Under the pieces are notes generated by a model, which was not told where the DNA came from, did no database searches, and was given only the letters and a program-made list of their open reading frames with translations. Both the position numbers and the translations under genes were made by a program. Positions 11,701 through 24,880 of a DNA stretch of 64,000 nt are shown in pieces. Location: positions 930,001 through 994,000 of the forward strand of contig JAEHOE010000016.1 of the NCBI GenBank assembly GCA_016858145.1, given 5' to 3'. The number at the start of each line of letters is the position of its first letter. The first letter of the stretch is position 1. This DNA comes from Edaphochlamys debaryana (lineage: Eukaryota; Chlorophyta; Chlorophyceae; Chlamydomonadales).

Positions 11701-14700
11701 CTCGACAGGTGGGCTGGGGCGCACGCACCCTGGTGCCCTCTCCTGTTGGGGGTCCTGCTCAACCTCCCGGCGTACCTGCCCTCTCCGTGCCCCCAGGTAC
11801 CCCAACAGCGTCAAGCTGCTCCGCTCCTATGCGCGCTTCCAGCAAGACGTCATGAACAACCCCTGGAGGGCGTCGGAAGTCTACGAGTGAGTTCGGGGGC
11901 ACCGGCAATGCCCTTTCCACCTGAGGCGGACTAGTCGTCACCCCTTGCTTGCGCCTTGTAGGAAGGCGGACAAACTGGAGGAGCAGCAGGCGGTGGCGCA
12001 TGGCAATTTGCTGTACGACAATGACACATCACAGATGCTGACGCAGGTACGGTTTCGAAAGACGGAAGTGTACAGCGGTCAGCACAACGACGCAGCCCTA
12101 GCTGATGTCGCAGTTGTCTGAGACGAGTTAAACTTCACTTTCTGTAGGTGGACGACAAGACGAACGCCATTGCGGTGATCAACGCATCTGGCATCATTCA
12201 GATGACCAATAAGAACTTGCAGAAGCTCTTTGGTGAGCCCGCGTTCAGGGCTTGGTACCGGGCCAATGCGACCGTGCCCAAGCTTCCAGCTAACCGCTCT
12301 TCGGCTAGCCGACTGACTCCCTCACCTTCCGCCCTTCTCCTCCTCAGGCTACAAGGCCTCGGAGCTGGAGGGTCAGAACGTGTCCATCCTCATGCCCGCG
12401 CCGTACAGCACACGCCATAACGGTCAGTACGGCAACCGGCCCCTCGCTGGGTTCACGGGATCGTGCTTGTAGATCTTGGCCTTGGTATGGCAGATGCCTG
12501 AACCCTCCCGTTGCCTTTCTCTTTCCTTTCCCCAGGATACATCGCCGCCTACATATCCACCGGTGGGTTCCAAGGCCTCCGGCACTCTGGCTTCGTCTCG
12601 TTGCCAGCCCACCCGCTGCCCACACGGCTGCCCACACGGCGTTTCCCCTGGCCCTCCCCAGGCGTGCCCAAGGTCATGGGCCAGGTCCGGGAGCTGATTG
12701 CGCTGCACCGGCGGCGCTACGTGTTCCCCATCGTGCTGGCGGTGTCCAAGCTCAGCGGCCAGGGGGCGGACAGCCAGTTCCTGGGGGTCATCCGGGTGGG
12801 TGCTGGGCGAGGGACCGGGGGTGCTGGGTCGGGGCCAGGATCGGACACGAAGGATCTATCTGAACGCTGAATGTCCATGCACCTCTGCAGGCCTCGGAGG
12901 CTCCGACAAAGGCTGTGCGCGTGTGGGTATTGCCCAATGGCGTCACAGTCTGTGCAGACGAGCACTTCGAGGTGGGTGCCAGTTTGGCTTGCTGTACCCC
13001 GGCCTTGCGTGTTGGGGATGCTGGGCGCAGACCCTGGGGGCCCTGTCGCGCCTTTGCGACCTATGCAGGACGTGTTCGGCATCTGCCCCGCGGACTGCAT
13101 CGGGCGGCCCTTCAAGGACCTCGTCACACAGCAGGACACGCTGCAGGAGTGAGTCTCGCCGGCAGGGGACTGACGGTGGCATAAGTAAGATCTGCCCATG
13201 TGTAAATGACCGATGCCCGTGTGCGCAGGCTGATAGACCTAGTGCGCAGCCCCCCGGCAGCAGCACCGGCGGACGGGGGTATCGGAGGCGAATCCGCCGA
13301 CCCTCCCGCCGCCCCCAGCCGCAAGCTGCACGTGCAGCACAAGTACGCGGCCAGTGTGCACGTGACCGCCACCATCACGAGAGGAGGTGAGCGCATTGGG
13401 TCGGCGCCCGCAGGTCGCAGCTATGAACGCTGGCTTGCTCGATCTATCGCGGTTGCTCCTCGGCCCTGCTCCTCAGGCACCGTGGACGAGCCTCTCTACG
13501 TGATCAGCCTGCTTCCTGAGGCCGCGACCCCAAACGCACTCGTGGTCATGAACAGGAACAGCAACATTGTGTGAGTGCCGTACGTGTCTCTGTTCGTTCG
13601 CTGCTCATAGTCACTTGTGGGTACTAGTTGTTCCGTGACGAGACCCCGCTGTCCAATGCGTCCCGATTGCAGTTGGGCCAACAGCATGGCCTCCCAGATG
13701 CTGGGCTACGCACACAAGTCCTTCCTGCTCATGGGCCTCGAGGTGAGGGCGGGGGCTGAGGGCCGCACAGTTCCAGTCTTGTGGCTGAGGCCAGCCCCCT
13801 CTATCCATTCACCGGTCGATTCTCGCCTTGCCCTCTCCCTAAGGCTCTGCTCCCAGACCACTACAAGGGGCTGCACTCCGTGGGCATGCGGGCCCTGATG
13901 CAGCGCAAGGTAGGGCTGATGGGACTGCCCGCAAGTAGTCCCGCCATACCGTGTCCTTGACCCCACCTAACCGCCCTGTGCCTGCTTCCCGCACCTCGCA
14001 AGGCGGCGAACACGTGCAAAGCAGGCCAGACGGTGCTCATGTGCTCAAGCAACAGGGCATCTGTTCCGGTGAGGACGCTGCTGCTCGGGGCGCAATGGCA
14101 TGAGCCTCCCGCAAACCGTAGGACAGCGGGGGCGGCACAGCTCCACAACTGCTTCTCCCCCTTTCCGCTTACCAACCACCCTCCGTGGCGCCCCAGGTCC
14201 GTCTGTCTGTGAGCCAGAAGACCGAGGGCGACGACAACCTGCTGACCGTGGTAGAGGCAACCAAGGTCACCATGGAGGCGGGGTTGGACGAGCGGAGGGT
14301 CAAGGTCGAGGTGAGGAGCCCGGGTGTCTAGCTACTGGGCTTTCCAATACATGCCCGCCCGCCACTGTCTGCCTCACACGGACTCCCGCCCTTCTCCCGT
14401 TGCCGCTCTCGGCAGGTGTCCCCCACTGGTGAGATTGTGGCAGTCCTGTCCACCCACAGCCCCGCCTCGCTGCTGGGCGTTGCGCCCTCCGCGCTGCTGG
14501 GCTGGAACCTGTTCCAGCTGGTGCCCGAGATGGCGCAGCTGGCGCCCACGGGGCCGATGCAGGAGGAAGCCGTCGAGGAGATGCGCGCAGTGTGAGTCGT
14601 GGGTTGGAGCGAGGCGCCATTTGTTCCAGGGTATGGGTCTTAGAAAACCAAGACCAATTGAGACGGACATGAGCACCCCTCCTTCCCCTTGACCGCCCCT

Positions 14701-17700
14701 CATCAGGTCCATGGACCGCATGTGCCCCGTCTACCTCCGGGTCAAGTTTGGCAACCCCCAGGGCGCGAACGAGGCTCCTTTCAAGTCGCTTGGGTCGCAC
14801 GCCCTGAGCCTGGCTACGGTGAGCGAGACCCCGATGGCAGAGAGGTTGCGGCCAAGTCTCGTCTAAGGCAACGGCAAACGCTTTATGGCGCCTTGCATCA
14901 CTTGCGTAACTCCTGTGCACCGGGCCCGATCTTGCAGGTCCCCGAGACGCGGTCGGCATTGCGAGGTCCGTCCTTGGATAGCGTGGCGGCAGCGGCAGCC
15001 GCAGCGAATGCCAGCGGCGCCCTTGCCACTCCAGGAGGCCAGCGGCTGAGCAGCAGACGGGCCGCCGACGGCAGCGCAACTGAAGCGCCGGCGCCCTGGG
15101 GGTCAGCTCTGTCGGCTGGCGTGCCCAAGGCTGGCAGTAGCAACGGCGCCGCCGGCAGTGCTGGGTCCGCATCCAGTGCCAAGCCGCCGCTCGGCTTGAA
15201 GTCCACGGTCCTGGCGGCCGTGGCCTCCGCGGCCGGCAGCGCAAGCGGTGCCTTCGGCTCATTACTGTCGTCCACGCAGCTTGCGCGAGCAGCAACTGCC
15301 ACGGATGACAAGGAGCCCTCCGTGCCGCCCCGTGTTGCCTCTGCGCCGACAGCGGCAGCCCAGGCCCCGGGTGCCGACTCGGTGCCGACTCCAGTGCCGG
15401 CGGCGCCTCTCGTTGGCGACGGAGCGATGGGAGCCGGCACAAACCGGACGCCCATCACGCCAGTCCCGGAGGAGGCCTCCTTGCGGGTGTCGCCCTTCCA
15501 GACGGCCCCCACGTCTACGCTGCAAGCAGTCGGCAGCGTAGCCGCGGTGCCGCAAGAGCGTTCTATGCATTGCTCAGGGCAGACCAAGCAGGTATGACCA
15601 GGTGGCGTGATTGTGGGTACCGCCAACGTGTCGCGTGTGGGCTCGTTCCCTCGCACTTTGGCTCGCCCTCATCCGTTCCTTACGCATGGCCCCACCTTCA
15701 ACATGCGTTGCCTCACTTGCGTCCCCAACGTTGCTCCATCTCTTGCCCCCGCCCGTATGCGTGCTTCACCTTAAGGGTGTCCTAAGCATGGCCATGCGGC
15801 CCGTGATCCTGGAGGTGGACGGCAGGTCCGGGGAGGCCAACCTCATGGTCTCCATCTGGAACCCGGACAAGGTGCGTGGGGAGGGGCCCGTGCGGGTAGG
15901 GAGCAAAGCGGGTGCTGAGCACCTGGTGTTGGCGACCTCGCAATGTTACTGCTGCCAATGCTTGACGTGACCTTCGCCACGCACCGCAGGTGGCGACCAT
16001 GCTGGAGGTCTCCCGGGACGGCGACATCCACGCATGCGGTCTGGATGAGCTGCACCCCGCAGGTGCGTGCGGCACACATGGAGGACAGCACTGATCTGGT
16101 CCTAAGGTCGGCCCTCACCTCCCGCATTCCAATTTGTGCAGGCCCCGTGTTCGGCCTCGGCCCCAACCAGCTCGCGCAGTACAACCTCCGCGACGTGCTC
16201 GGCATGCCCCCCGGCTGCCCGCTGCCGGCCTCCTTCTACGGCAGTGCGGCCGGCAGCGGCAAGGACAAGTCCGGACGGGGAGCAGCCGTCGGCGGCAAGC
16301 CTGCTGGCGGCTCGGCTCCGGCTGCAGCAAAGAAGGGCGCAGGTATCGAGATCACGGCTGCAGCGAAGGGCCCTGCTGGGCCCTTAACAGGAGCTGGCGG
16401 GGGAGGCGGCAGCAGCACAATGCTGGGCCCGAGCCCAATCCTGCACCTCCTCGCCCGCCATGCAGACAAGAAGCCGCTATCTGTGCTTGCGCAAGTGAGT
16501 CACTGCTGATGAGCACGTGGGCCGCACTAAGCATGACCAGCTTTCTCTGGCTCCGGGTTCGGTACTAACGGCTCTACATATCCCGCTTGGTGCCCACTCT
16601 TTTCCGCCCCACAACAGGTGATCCCCAAGCGCGGCTCCAGCAGCACGTTCTACGTGCGGGTGCAGCTCATGCCCAAAGGCGGGGCCAACCAGCTCGCCGG
16701 GGGCGTCGCAACCGGAAACATCCTGGCCGGGCTCTATGGCTCCGTTCTGCTACTGCCGCCGGACAAGGCTGAGCCCGAGGCTGTGGGGGCCCCGGCGCCT
16801 TGGATGACCGCCCACGCGGCCGTCGCTTTCCATCACCTAGGCGAACACAAGGACGCACAGCTAGGCGCTATCAACACGGCAGGCACCTCGGGCGCGACGC
16901 CGGGAGGCCCTTTCATGCCGCTGCACGGCCCCTGGAGCACGGCCTATGACGCGCTGTCGTTTCCATCAGAGCCCGCAGCGGCTCGTTCCGGGGCCTCGGC
17001 GGCGGCGTCGCCCCAAGCCTCGCCAACAGTCCTACCGCAAAGTCAGTCGGTTCCGGTTCCGGTGCTGAGCGGCGTGGACGCTGGCGCGGAGGGCCCGTTA
17101 GGGCTCCCGAGCTCCTCATCCTCAGCAGCGTCAGTAGGCAGGCGCGGCCCTCAAGCGGCGGCCAACCGCAGCCTCGGCGCCCTTCGGCCAGCCCCGCAGC
17201 CCCATCGCTTGGAGCCGGCTGGTGGACAGACGAATCCCGTGACCAGGGGCAGCAGGGGCCATGTGTCCTCAGGCATGGCGGCCTGGTGCCATGGCGGCCT
17301 GGTGCACCATAACGTGGTGTACGAGGATGCTGCGGAGCAGGACAGTGGGGGCGAGCAAGCGGACCCCTCACTGCCCATGCCTCTGCAGGTACGGGACGTG
17401 TGGCGGGTTCTAGGGGGTCCCCCTGCAGCTTTCTCTGGCTATGGGTGATCGGTTATGTTGCAACGCGATGGTCCCAACCTGTTACCCGTTCTCCACATAA
17501 GAATGGCCCTGCCCTGCTCTCCTCTCCGACAGGATGGCCCCCTGGCAACACACTTGTACGCCAACGCAGCTGCAGACCTGAGCCGGAGCAACAGCAGTGA
17601 CCCGTTGGACAATCAAGAGCGGTTAACGGCAGCCGCTCAGGCTGCGGCGCTCACTTCCCAACCGGACTCGCACGACACGGGCGGCAACTGCCCAGCCCAC

Positions 17701-20700
17701 CAGCTTGTCGACTTCAGTGGGGAAGAGTCGGGCGGGGAAGAGTCGACGGCCCTGGCGCTGCGGAGGCCCATGGCCCCTCTCGCTGAGGCAGGGCGCAAGA
17801 GCATGCGGCGAGGCCTTTCGTCTGAGGCACTGCCGCCCAGCAGTGCCCGCAGCCCTGCTGGCATCACGCCGCCCTCCAGCCGTGAAGGCTTGGAGGGCTC
17901 GTTCAGCGAGGGCACCGGCCCAGGCCCAGTGGCTGAGGCGAGGAGCACGGGGCCTGCGGGGCGGGATGCCGACGGCGACCCAGCGCTGCTCGATAGGCAG
18001 CCTCAGGGCGTAGCTCAGCGGGCGCCGGGCCAGGCAGAAGCCATGCCCAGCGGCAAGAGCCGACACAGCCCGGCGGAAGTTTCGCCAGGAGCTCGGCTTT
18101 CGGAGGCCACTCTGGAAAAGCTCGGACAGGCAACCTCTTCCGGTAACGGCGACGCCACGCCCGCGGGGACCCTGGAGTACAACCCCAAGGTGCGGAGGGA
18201 GGTACGGCCCAGGATTCGAGCAGTCATCCTCTGTCTGTCGCCCCCACAAGCAGCGACTTGACACCTGACCCTCCCGCCTCAACACCTCAACCCGTAACCC
18301 TCAACCCCCAGGAACTTGACGGAGTGGTCGGGCAATGGCTCCAGCACGCCAAAACCGTTGACCCAGCAGACGTTGCGCTCCTGCCGGGGCCTCAGCCTGC
18401 CCTTGCTCATGGCGGTCCCAGCATGCCGCGTCCCGACGGCCCGGACGGCTCCCCAGAGGACACGGCCCAGGGCATGGCCGGCCCGAACGGCCCCAACAAT
18501 GGCTCCCCCAACAGCGCCCGCATGCCTTCCTCGATCCTGCGTTACGGCTCCATGTACCGAGGCTGGCAGGCCCCGGCAGGGGCCGACGGCGGAGAGCTGG
18601 CGGGGCTGGACAGGCCGGCATCCAGCAGGCGACTAGGGGCCCCTGGGTCTGACGAGGAGGGCTCCGAGCAGGAGGGCTTGATCCCCGAAGGACACGCGGA
18701 TGGTGACAAGGTGGACCACCGGCACGCCGACTTCCAGCAGGGCAAGCGGCTCAAGCGCATCCTCAAGGTGCGTGCCCTCATCAAGGTCTCGCTCTCCTGG
18801 AAAAGGTTCAGCTCTTCCATCCAGCTGGCTGCAGGCTGTCCGTACGTGCCCCTTGCCCGCAGGTCTCAGACCTGCTCGCTGCCCGTCCCTTTCGGTGCTA
18901 AAACCTGTCCCCAGGTGCTTGAGCGCCCCGAGGCCAGGCGCGCCATCCGCCGGTTCTGGACGCACTCGTGCCTCATCACAGTCTTCCTCATCTTATCCCA
19001 CATCGGGTGCGTGTGCCACCGCTTGCCGCTATCACAGTGACCGAGGGCCACAGGCGCCTGGCTCTGTACTGTCATTGTGCCCCGCCTCACCCGTGGCTGC
19101 CCCACGGCTACTGTTTGCCCTTTGCCCCAAGAACTCCCTCCCAACCTTCATCCCACCCTCCCACGCTCTCTCCCACCCTCACTTCCCCACCCCAGGTGCT
19201 TCACGGGCATAATGGTGCTGCTGTCCAACCTGTCGAATTGCGTCAACGACCTGTCCAGCAGCGGCATGGCACTGGATTACGTGCACCGTGCGGCGTACGA
19301 CATCCGCGTCCTGGATCAGGTACGGACACACAACGCATGCGGGTATTGGACTTGCGAAGCGGTACACAGGTCTCAAGCCTAAATGCCAAGGGGGTTCCAG
19401 CCGGGGGCGAGAGCTAGCTAGTGATGGCGCCGTTAATTGTTGAGTGTGACATCCAACTTCTCTGATGCCCGTGTGCGTCCCCGCCCCACAGCTTCATAAG
19501 AACTTCACCAATGTGGGTAATGTGGGTGGGGTTGCCAGGCGAGCCGCAGGGCCAGCCAGCAAGCCAGGTGTCCTTGCTAAACAGGATGGCTTGCCTTGCC
19601 TTTAAGACCGCTGACGCTCTTCAGTGCGCACTCCTTGGCCCTACAGGCGGCGCTTTACTCGCCGGGGGACCTTGACAAGGTGGAGGCAAGCCTCGAGTTC
19701 CAGAACGGTGTGAAGGCAAAGGGCAAATGAACACCACACAGGCAATGAAGGGGCCTTCGAGCACTGCTTTAAGCCACCCATGTCCAATCCGAACGCCTGT
19801 CCTTTCCGTGCGCGCCCGCTCCAGACATGTTTGAGCGTCTGTACGTCAAGCGGTACCGCAGCTACTCCCAAGACCACCCGCGGAAAACGAAGGAGCTCAC
19901 ACGTCGCTGGGAAGATCGTGACACCACGGTATGCTCACGCCCCCGCCCTGCGAGCATCGTCCTGGGCCCTCCACCATGTTTATCTGCCGCACTTCCTGGC
20001 TCGTCCCGACACAAGCGAACTCACTAAGTTCACGCTGCAGCGCCCGCAAAGAGCTACAGGCCGATCATGACTCACTATTGCTCTTCCTGTCACTCTTGCT
20101 CCCGTACGGCACAGCTCCGGTTCCCGATCAATGTTTCCACGACACCGCCCACCTACGAGAACCGCACCTACAACCTATTTGAGGTGAGGCGGCTACGCAC
20201 ATTACCCACAGCATCCTGCTGTCCTAGCGCTGTACAGGAGTCAGGAGTTGTGTGCATGCCCTCCCCCGGCCCTCGCCCTTGCTTCAACAGCTGGGGACTA
20301 CGTTCCTCATGATCTCACGGTCAATCCAGGTAGGTGTGCGAATGCACCGGCGGCCGCGTCCCCTAAGCCGTCAGGGCACCAGACAACCCCGACGCCTCAT
20401 AGCGCACTGACCTAACGAGGGCGGGCGTGCCTCGCATCTGCACCGGGGGCATCTCACGAGCTCCAGCCTCCTGACCAAGCCCTCTTCTTGCCGGCCCCCA
20501 ACCCTCTGTGCAGGCCAATCACCGTTTCATCGTCAACACCTCTGGCCGCAATCTCTCAGACATGCCCGAGTTTCGCTACCTCCACGAGCAGCTCATCTGG
20601 GGCCTAGGGGACGGGTACATCGCGGTGAGTGCCATGGCTTCTAGATAGGACCAACGGCGTGCGGTCCCTGACGGGTTCCGGAGCCTGATGGTGCAGCCCT

Positions 20701-23700
20701 CGTTTGATCACCCAAGGGGGCCTTGAACCTGCCGGTATCAGTCGGTTCTCGTGGCTGGGAATCGGGGCAACCTAGTGGTTGCGGTGTCATTCCCTGCTCG
20801 TCGTGTGCCTGTCCCCGTGTGGCTCAAACTGCAGGTTCCCGCTGGCTCCAGGTCCACCCGTCGTCACTCCTGCGCTCCTGCCCCTGCGTGCTGTCCTCCC
20901 TCAGGTCCTGGACATCACCGCAGAGGACTGTGTGGAGCAGGCCCAGCTGACGGTAGGTGCGCAGCGCTGCTCATCATGCGGCATTGCACGCATTGCACGT
21001 CCCTGCGTAGCGCACCTTGTCGAGTCATAGATCTGCGGCATTACTGATGAGATCCATGGCTGCCCCGCCGTGGCCCACAGAACGACGTGATGCTGGCTCT
21101 GCTTGTGGTGGAGGCGTGCTGCCTGGTGGGGGCGGCCTGCTGCTACCTGGCCTACAGGCTCATCCAGGTGGGCGGATGGGCATGGGGCACGTGGGAAGGC
21201 CGAGGGGGAAGAAGAGGCGCGTGTGCAGAGGGCAGCAGGGCAACTAGCCGAACATGCAAGCCGGCAGTCATTCCTGGGTCCAGGTCGAGCGGGTCATTGG
21301 CACAGCAGGGAAGGCACGCAGGTAGTTGCGCGCTGGCAGGAACAGCAAAGCCCCTTGCGGAAGACCATGTCTGCGGGCGGGGCATCGGTGGGGCCGGGTG
21401 CAATGTTTGGTCCCATGTTGGCCGCGTTGGGTGGATAGCTAGGTGGTCACGGCTTCCTCCCGTGCTGCCCCCCTTGCAGGTGGACCAGTACCGATGCTCG
21501 CTCTTCTCCGTGTTCCTGGCCATCCCCTCAGCCACAATCAAGGTGCGCCCCGTCAGAGGGTGGCCGGTCCTCTCGGCTGCCCCTTGCTTGCGCGTGCGTG
21601 CACATTCGAAACAAGCACCCCATTTGCATACAACCGATGGCTGGTGCAACTAGAGCCAATCTACGCCTTTTTCTCCCCAGGCGCTGGCCAGTCGCCGCAT
21701 CGACGCTGACGACGACGACAGCGAAGAGGAGGACTTGGCGGGTGACGCTCCCGCCGCACCGCTTGCCGCCGCCGGAGCGGCCGCCGGCACCTCTCCAGCC
21801 CCACGGGCCAAGGCCGCAGCCTCCACCACCTCCCCGCCTGGCGTGCTGAAGCAGACCAGCTCTCTGCCCCACGGGGGCACCATGCCCCGCGCGCACAGCA
21901 ACCTGCGGGCCTCGTTCCGCGACCACGCAGCCCCCGGCGTCACAATGGTGATTGACCCCATGCCTGCGGCTGGGGCGCCGGACAGCACACGGTCCCGACA
22001 ACAGCATGCGGGCCGCTCGGGCCCGGGTGCGAGGCAGGGGCCGCCGCCCGTACAGGAGGAGCCGGGGGACATCTTTGGCTCGGACACCGGGCTCGAGGGG
22101 CTGCAGCCGGGGCCGCCCCCGACACAGCCGCAGGGCAGCTCGGCGCCTTGGAGAGCCAAGAGCTGCGCCGCGGCCATGTCCTCAGCCGTTGAGAAGGTGA
22201 GGACACAGGGGGGGCTGATTATGGGTTTCGATCATACGGTTGCTCGCAAGCACGAAGGCTGAGCTCCGCGGAGGTAATGCTGGTGCGTCCAAAGGAACGC
22301 GTTGGTGGGACCTTGACGAAACCGGTCCCCGCCTCTCCGTGTTTGAATCCCAGACCAAGCGCGCCGCCCGGCGCTCCCGGCGGTGGCTGATGCAGCTCTT
22401 CCGGCGGCGGTCGCGCATGGCGGGGACTGACAAGGTCCTCCTGCACCACTCGCTGCAGAACTGGTGGGTTCAGAACTCGCGCTGCGGTGACCCAAGCACT
22501 TCAGATGTCTGGTTCGGAGTCTAGATAGGGGCAGCCGCGCAGCTTCGACCTGCTGGGTCTTCAAGCCCTGTTCGCAGATGCCCATCACGCTCTGTCCCCG
22601 CCTGTCCGCAGGTGGCTGATGATTCCGCTGCTGTTCTGGGCGGCGCTCATCATCTCATTCTACGCAGCATCCTACGCCCTGCTGTCGGTGAGGCGTAGTC
22701 CTGGTACCTACTGGGTCAAAGCATTAGAAGACCACGCACTGCGAACTCCAGCGACATCAGCGACTGAGGCCTTCCTGATCCCAGCCTATCCACGGCGTGG
22801 CCAAGGGTAGGGCGCAGGTCTAGCCCCAAAGTGCAGCCACGTCTCACACTTGTGCTTGCCCTTGGTCCACAACGGCAGGATTTGTACCAACCAATCGAGA
22901 CGTCCAACGTGGTTACCTTCACGGTCTGGCGCATCACACGGTAGGTACGGACTCAGCAAGGGTCCACGCCATTGCGCTCTGCACCGTTTCCTTGGGCGCC
23001 GCAATCAGTATGGCTTGAAGGCCCGGCTTGGGCGCTCCACACCGGTCAATACTACACACGCACTGTGCCCGACCCACCCGTGTCGTACATACAGGCTGTC
23101 GTACTTCGCCCACGAGATGTGCTGCAAGACCGGACTGCGGCCGAACCCAGTGTCTCGTAGCATCATGAACGCCCAGAAGCTGCTGGCGGCGATAGAGTAC
23201 GACGTGCTCTTGTATGGCTCGTCTCACTACGACAGGGTAGGGTTGATGGGTTTTCGCGCGGCCAAGGCTCTGGCGCCTGCCTCGTGCCATGCCCACTTCG
23301 GTGCACTGACCCCTTGACGCGCTTGATCGCGCGCTTCAGAGCATGTGCCTAGATGCCCATCGTCCCTGCGCCCGCGCGATGTGCCAGCAGCTCATCCAGT
23401 TTCTGTTGTTTGGCTGATTGCCGTACGCTGAGTACTGTCCGCACGACAAATTGATGGGCGTTGCCCATGATGCGTCCCAGCGGTGTGCCATCAAGCCAGG
23501 CCCCATGAAAGGGCGCCCATCCCTACCTGCGGCCGGCTAGGCTGGCCAACGCACGGCCTACCTCTTGCCCACCCTTGGCAGGCCCGTGTCGCCAATATCA
23601 CCTTTGGCGTTCACCGGATCGGCAAGTCCTCCGGTATCATCAAGTCCGCCGACACCATTCAGGACCTCCTCTTCTTCACGAGGGCCTGCCTGCGCGCCAA

Positions 23701-24880
23701 CCAGTCGACCTGCTACCCGCCGGGGCACCCGTTCTACGAACAGACGCACCGGGGGGTCAACGCAATGGTCGTGGTGAGCCGTGTAATGGCGGGGAGGCGG
23801 GGCAGTGGCAGGCAGGGATGCTGCTACGGGTTCGCCGAGTGCAAGGGCTGCAAGCCATCACTCCGGCCGGATGGCCTGGCAGGGAAGGGCCAGGGCTAGG
23901 CCAAAGGGACAGGCCAACCTTAAATGCGCGCCTTCAAGCGCTTGCCTGATTGCATGCAACCCATGTTCCACCAGGGCATCTTGAACAGCGTGGATCGTCT
24001 GCTCAAGGACCCGGATGAGAACCTCACCCTCGCCAACACAAACATGCAGTTTATTGTGTCAGGTGGGCACGCGGCGCATTTTTGTGCAACATGCTGCACC
24101 GTGAGCAGCACCTCACTTGTTGAGCCTGACAGGGCTATGTGCCAAACCTTCTGCGGCGCGGATAGTGGCTTGCGGGCTTATCCGTGTGTTGGTCGACGAC
24201 TAGAGTCTTCAGCACGCATTGCACGTCAGCTATGGCCCTTCCTAAACCCTGCGTCCCCACCTCCATCTACTCCCTCCATAAGCCGGGTTTGAGGACGGTC
24301 GAGACGGCCTCATAGCGATCGAGCAAACCTTCGAGGGCAACGTGCAGTCCGCCATTGATACGATTGAGGCGCTGCAGATCTCGCTCTTCGTGGTATCTTT
24401 CTTCCTGCTCGCGGCCTTCGTGCTGTACATGGTACGGCCCTTCGTACGGTACACGCTCGAAGAGGCCACGCACATGGGTGAGTGCAGGGATCGTGGGGAA
24501 AGGCAGGGGTTAGCCAGGACGCACGGGTCTGGGTCTGATAGAGGAGGTGTGGCTCGGAACAGCCCAGGATCATAGATTCACTAGGGCCATTGCGTTCAGG
24601 CCTTCATGCCAATTCCCAGCAGACGGAACAGCCAGTCCTTAGCCCTGCCCTTCCCCATCTGCCGCTCCCGCCCCCTCCCGCCCGCCCTGCAGCCAAGATG
24701 CTTTCCGAGCTGCCCCCAGAGTCCGACATCACTCGGCGCGTGGAGCTGGCGCTGGGGGTGGGCAAGCGGGCCGCAGCCAAGGCAGCCAAATCCGGCCCGT
24801 CAGACGACCAGTTGGTGGAAGCGCGGGAGCCGTCGCGCTATGGCCTCGTGCCTCTGCGGAGCGGCAGCCTCCGCGTCTGA
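5731..24880 (+). CDS. TmcB-like multipass membrane PAS/TPR protein, copy 1
   Basis: Start MKKKG at 5731; last exon ends SLRV-stop at 24880. About 63 exons splice in frame to roughly 2,900 aa. The N-terminus (LFGVLYTLSK, WYPWVTEW) and some eight hydrophobic segments occupy about residues 60-390. A TPR-like helical region typical of TmcB/TmcC (VFKFWDVYEVEHVARICR to KADKLEEQQ) follows at about 400-640. A clear PAS domain lies at about 640-750 (nt 12148-12795), a second at about 860-935 (nt 13476-13909), and weaker PAS-like segments at about 995-1055 and 1345-1400. Disordered Ala/Ser/Gly/Pro linkers come next (about 1090-2100). The C-terminal part has at least four membrane segments, one reading SLFVVSFFLLAAFVLYM. 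The family is named after Dictyostelium tiny macrocysts and is greatly expanded in volvocine algae; a sensory role is inferred. No LOV cysteine motif was seen. Exon boundaries are by eye and not all are certain. Confidence 0.88.
6807..7433 (+). repeat. Minisatellite-rich intron of PAS copy 1
   Basis: The intron between the LVVLLAASN exon and the WYPWVTEW exon is built from degenerate GGCGCTGGGC-like and GCGGGGCTCTTGGGCA-like units. The matching intron in copy 2 (about 35775-36114) has related units in different number. Confidence 0.7.
10404..10505 (+). repeat. Three intronic copies of GTGTTCGTGGCCATCC
   Basis: Copies begin near 10405, 10424 and 10488, inside the large intron that ends at about 10590. 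The same word occurs twice in the matching intron of copy 2 (about 38910-38943, one copy with a base change). Confidence 0.75.
11424..11434 (+). other. 11-nt micro-exon (RNY plus part of R) of PAS copy 1
   Basis: AGGAATTACCG is preceded by an AAG acceptor and followed by GTGGGC. It enters in phase 0 after the exon ending VEFQ and leaves in phase 2, which is the only way found to reach the frame of the LLARATQRA exon. The matching 39826-39836 in copy 2 encodes the same residues with a proper CAG acceptor. Confidence 0.75.

Noticed and set aside
12148..13910. LOV (blue-light) photoreceptor
   Set aside because: The PAS domains lack the flavin-binding cysteine motif (NCRFLQ type), so photoreception by flavin is not supported.
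14300..15442. 380-codon minus-strand frame
   Set aside because: It is antisense to the PAS and Ala/Ser linker exons of PAS copy 1; its Arg/Pro-rich composition is what the opposite strand of such exons gives.
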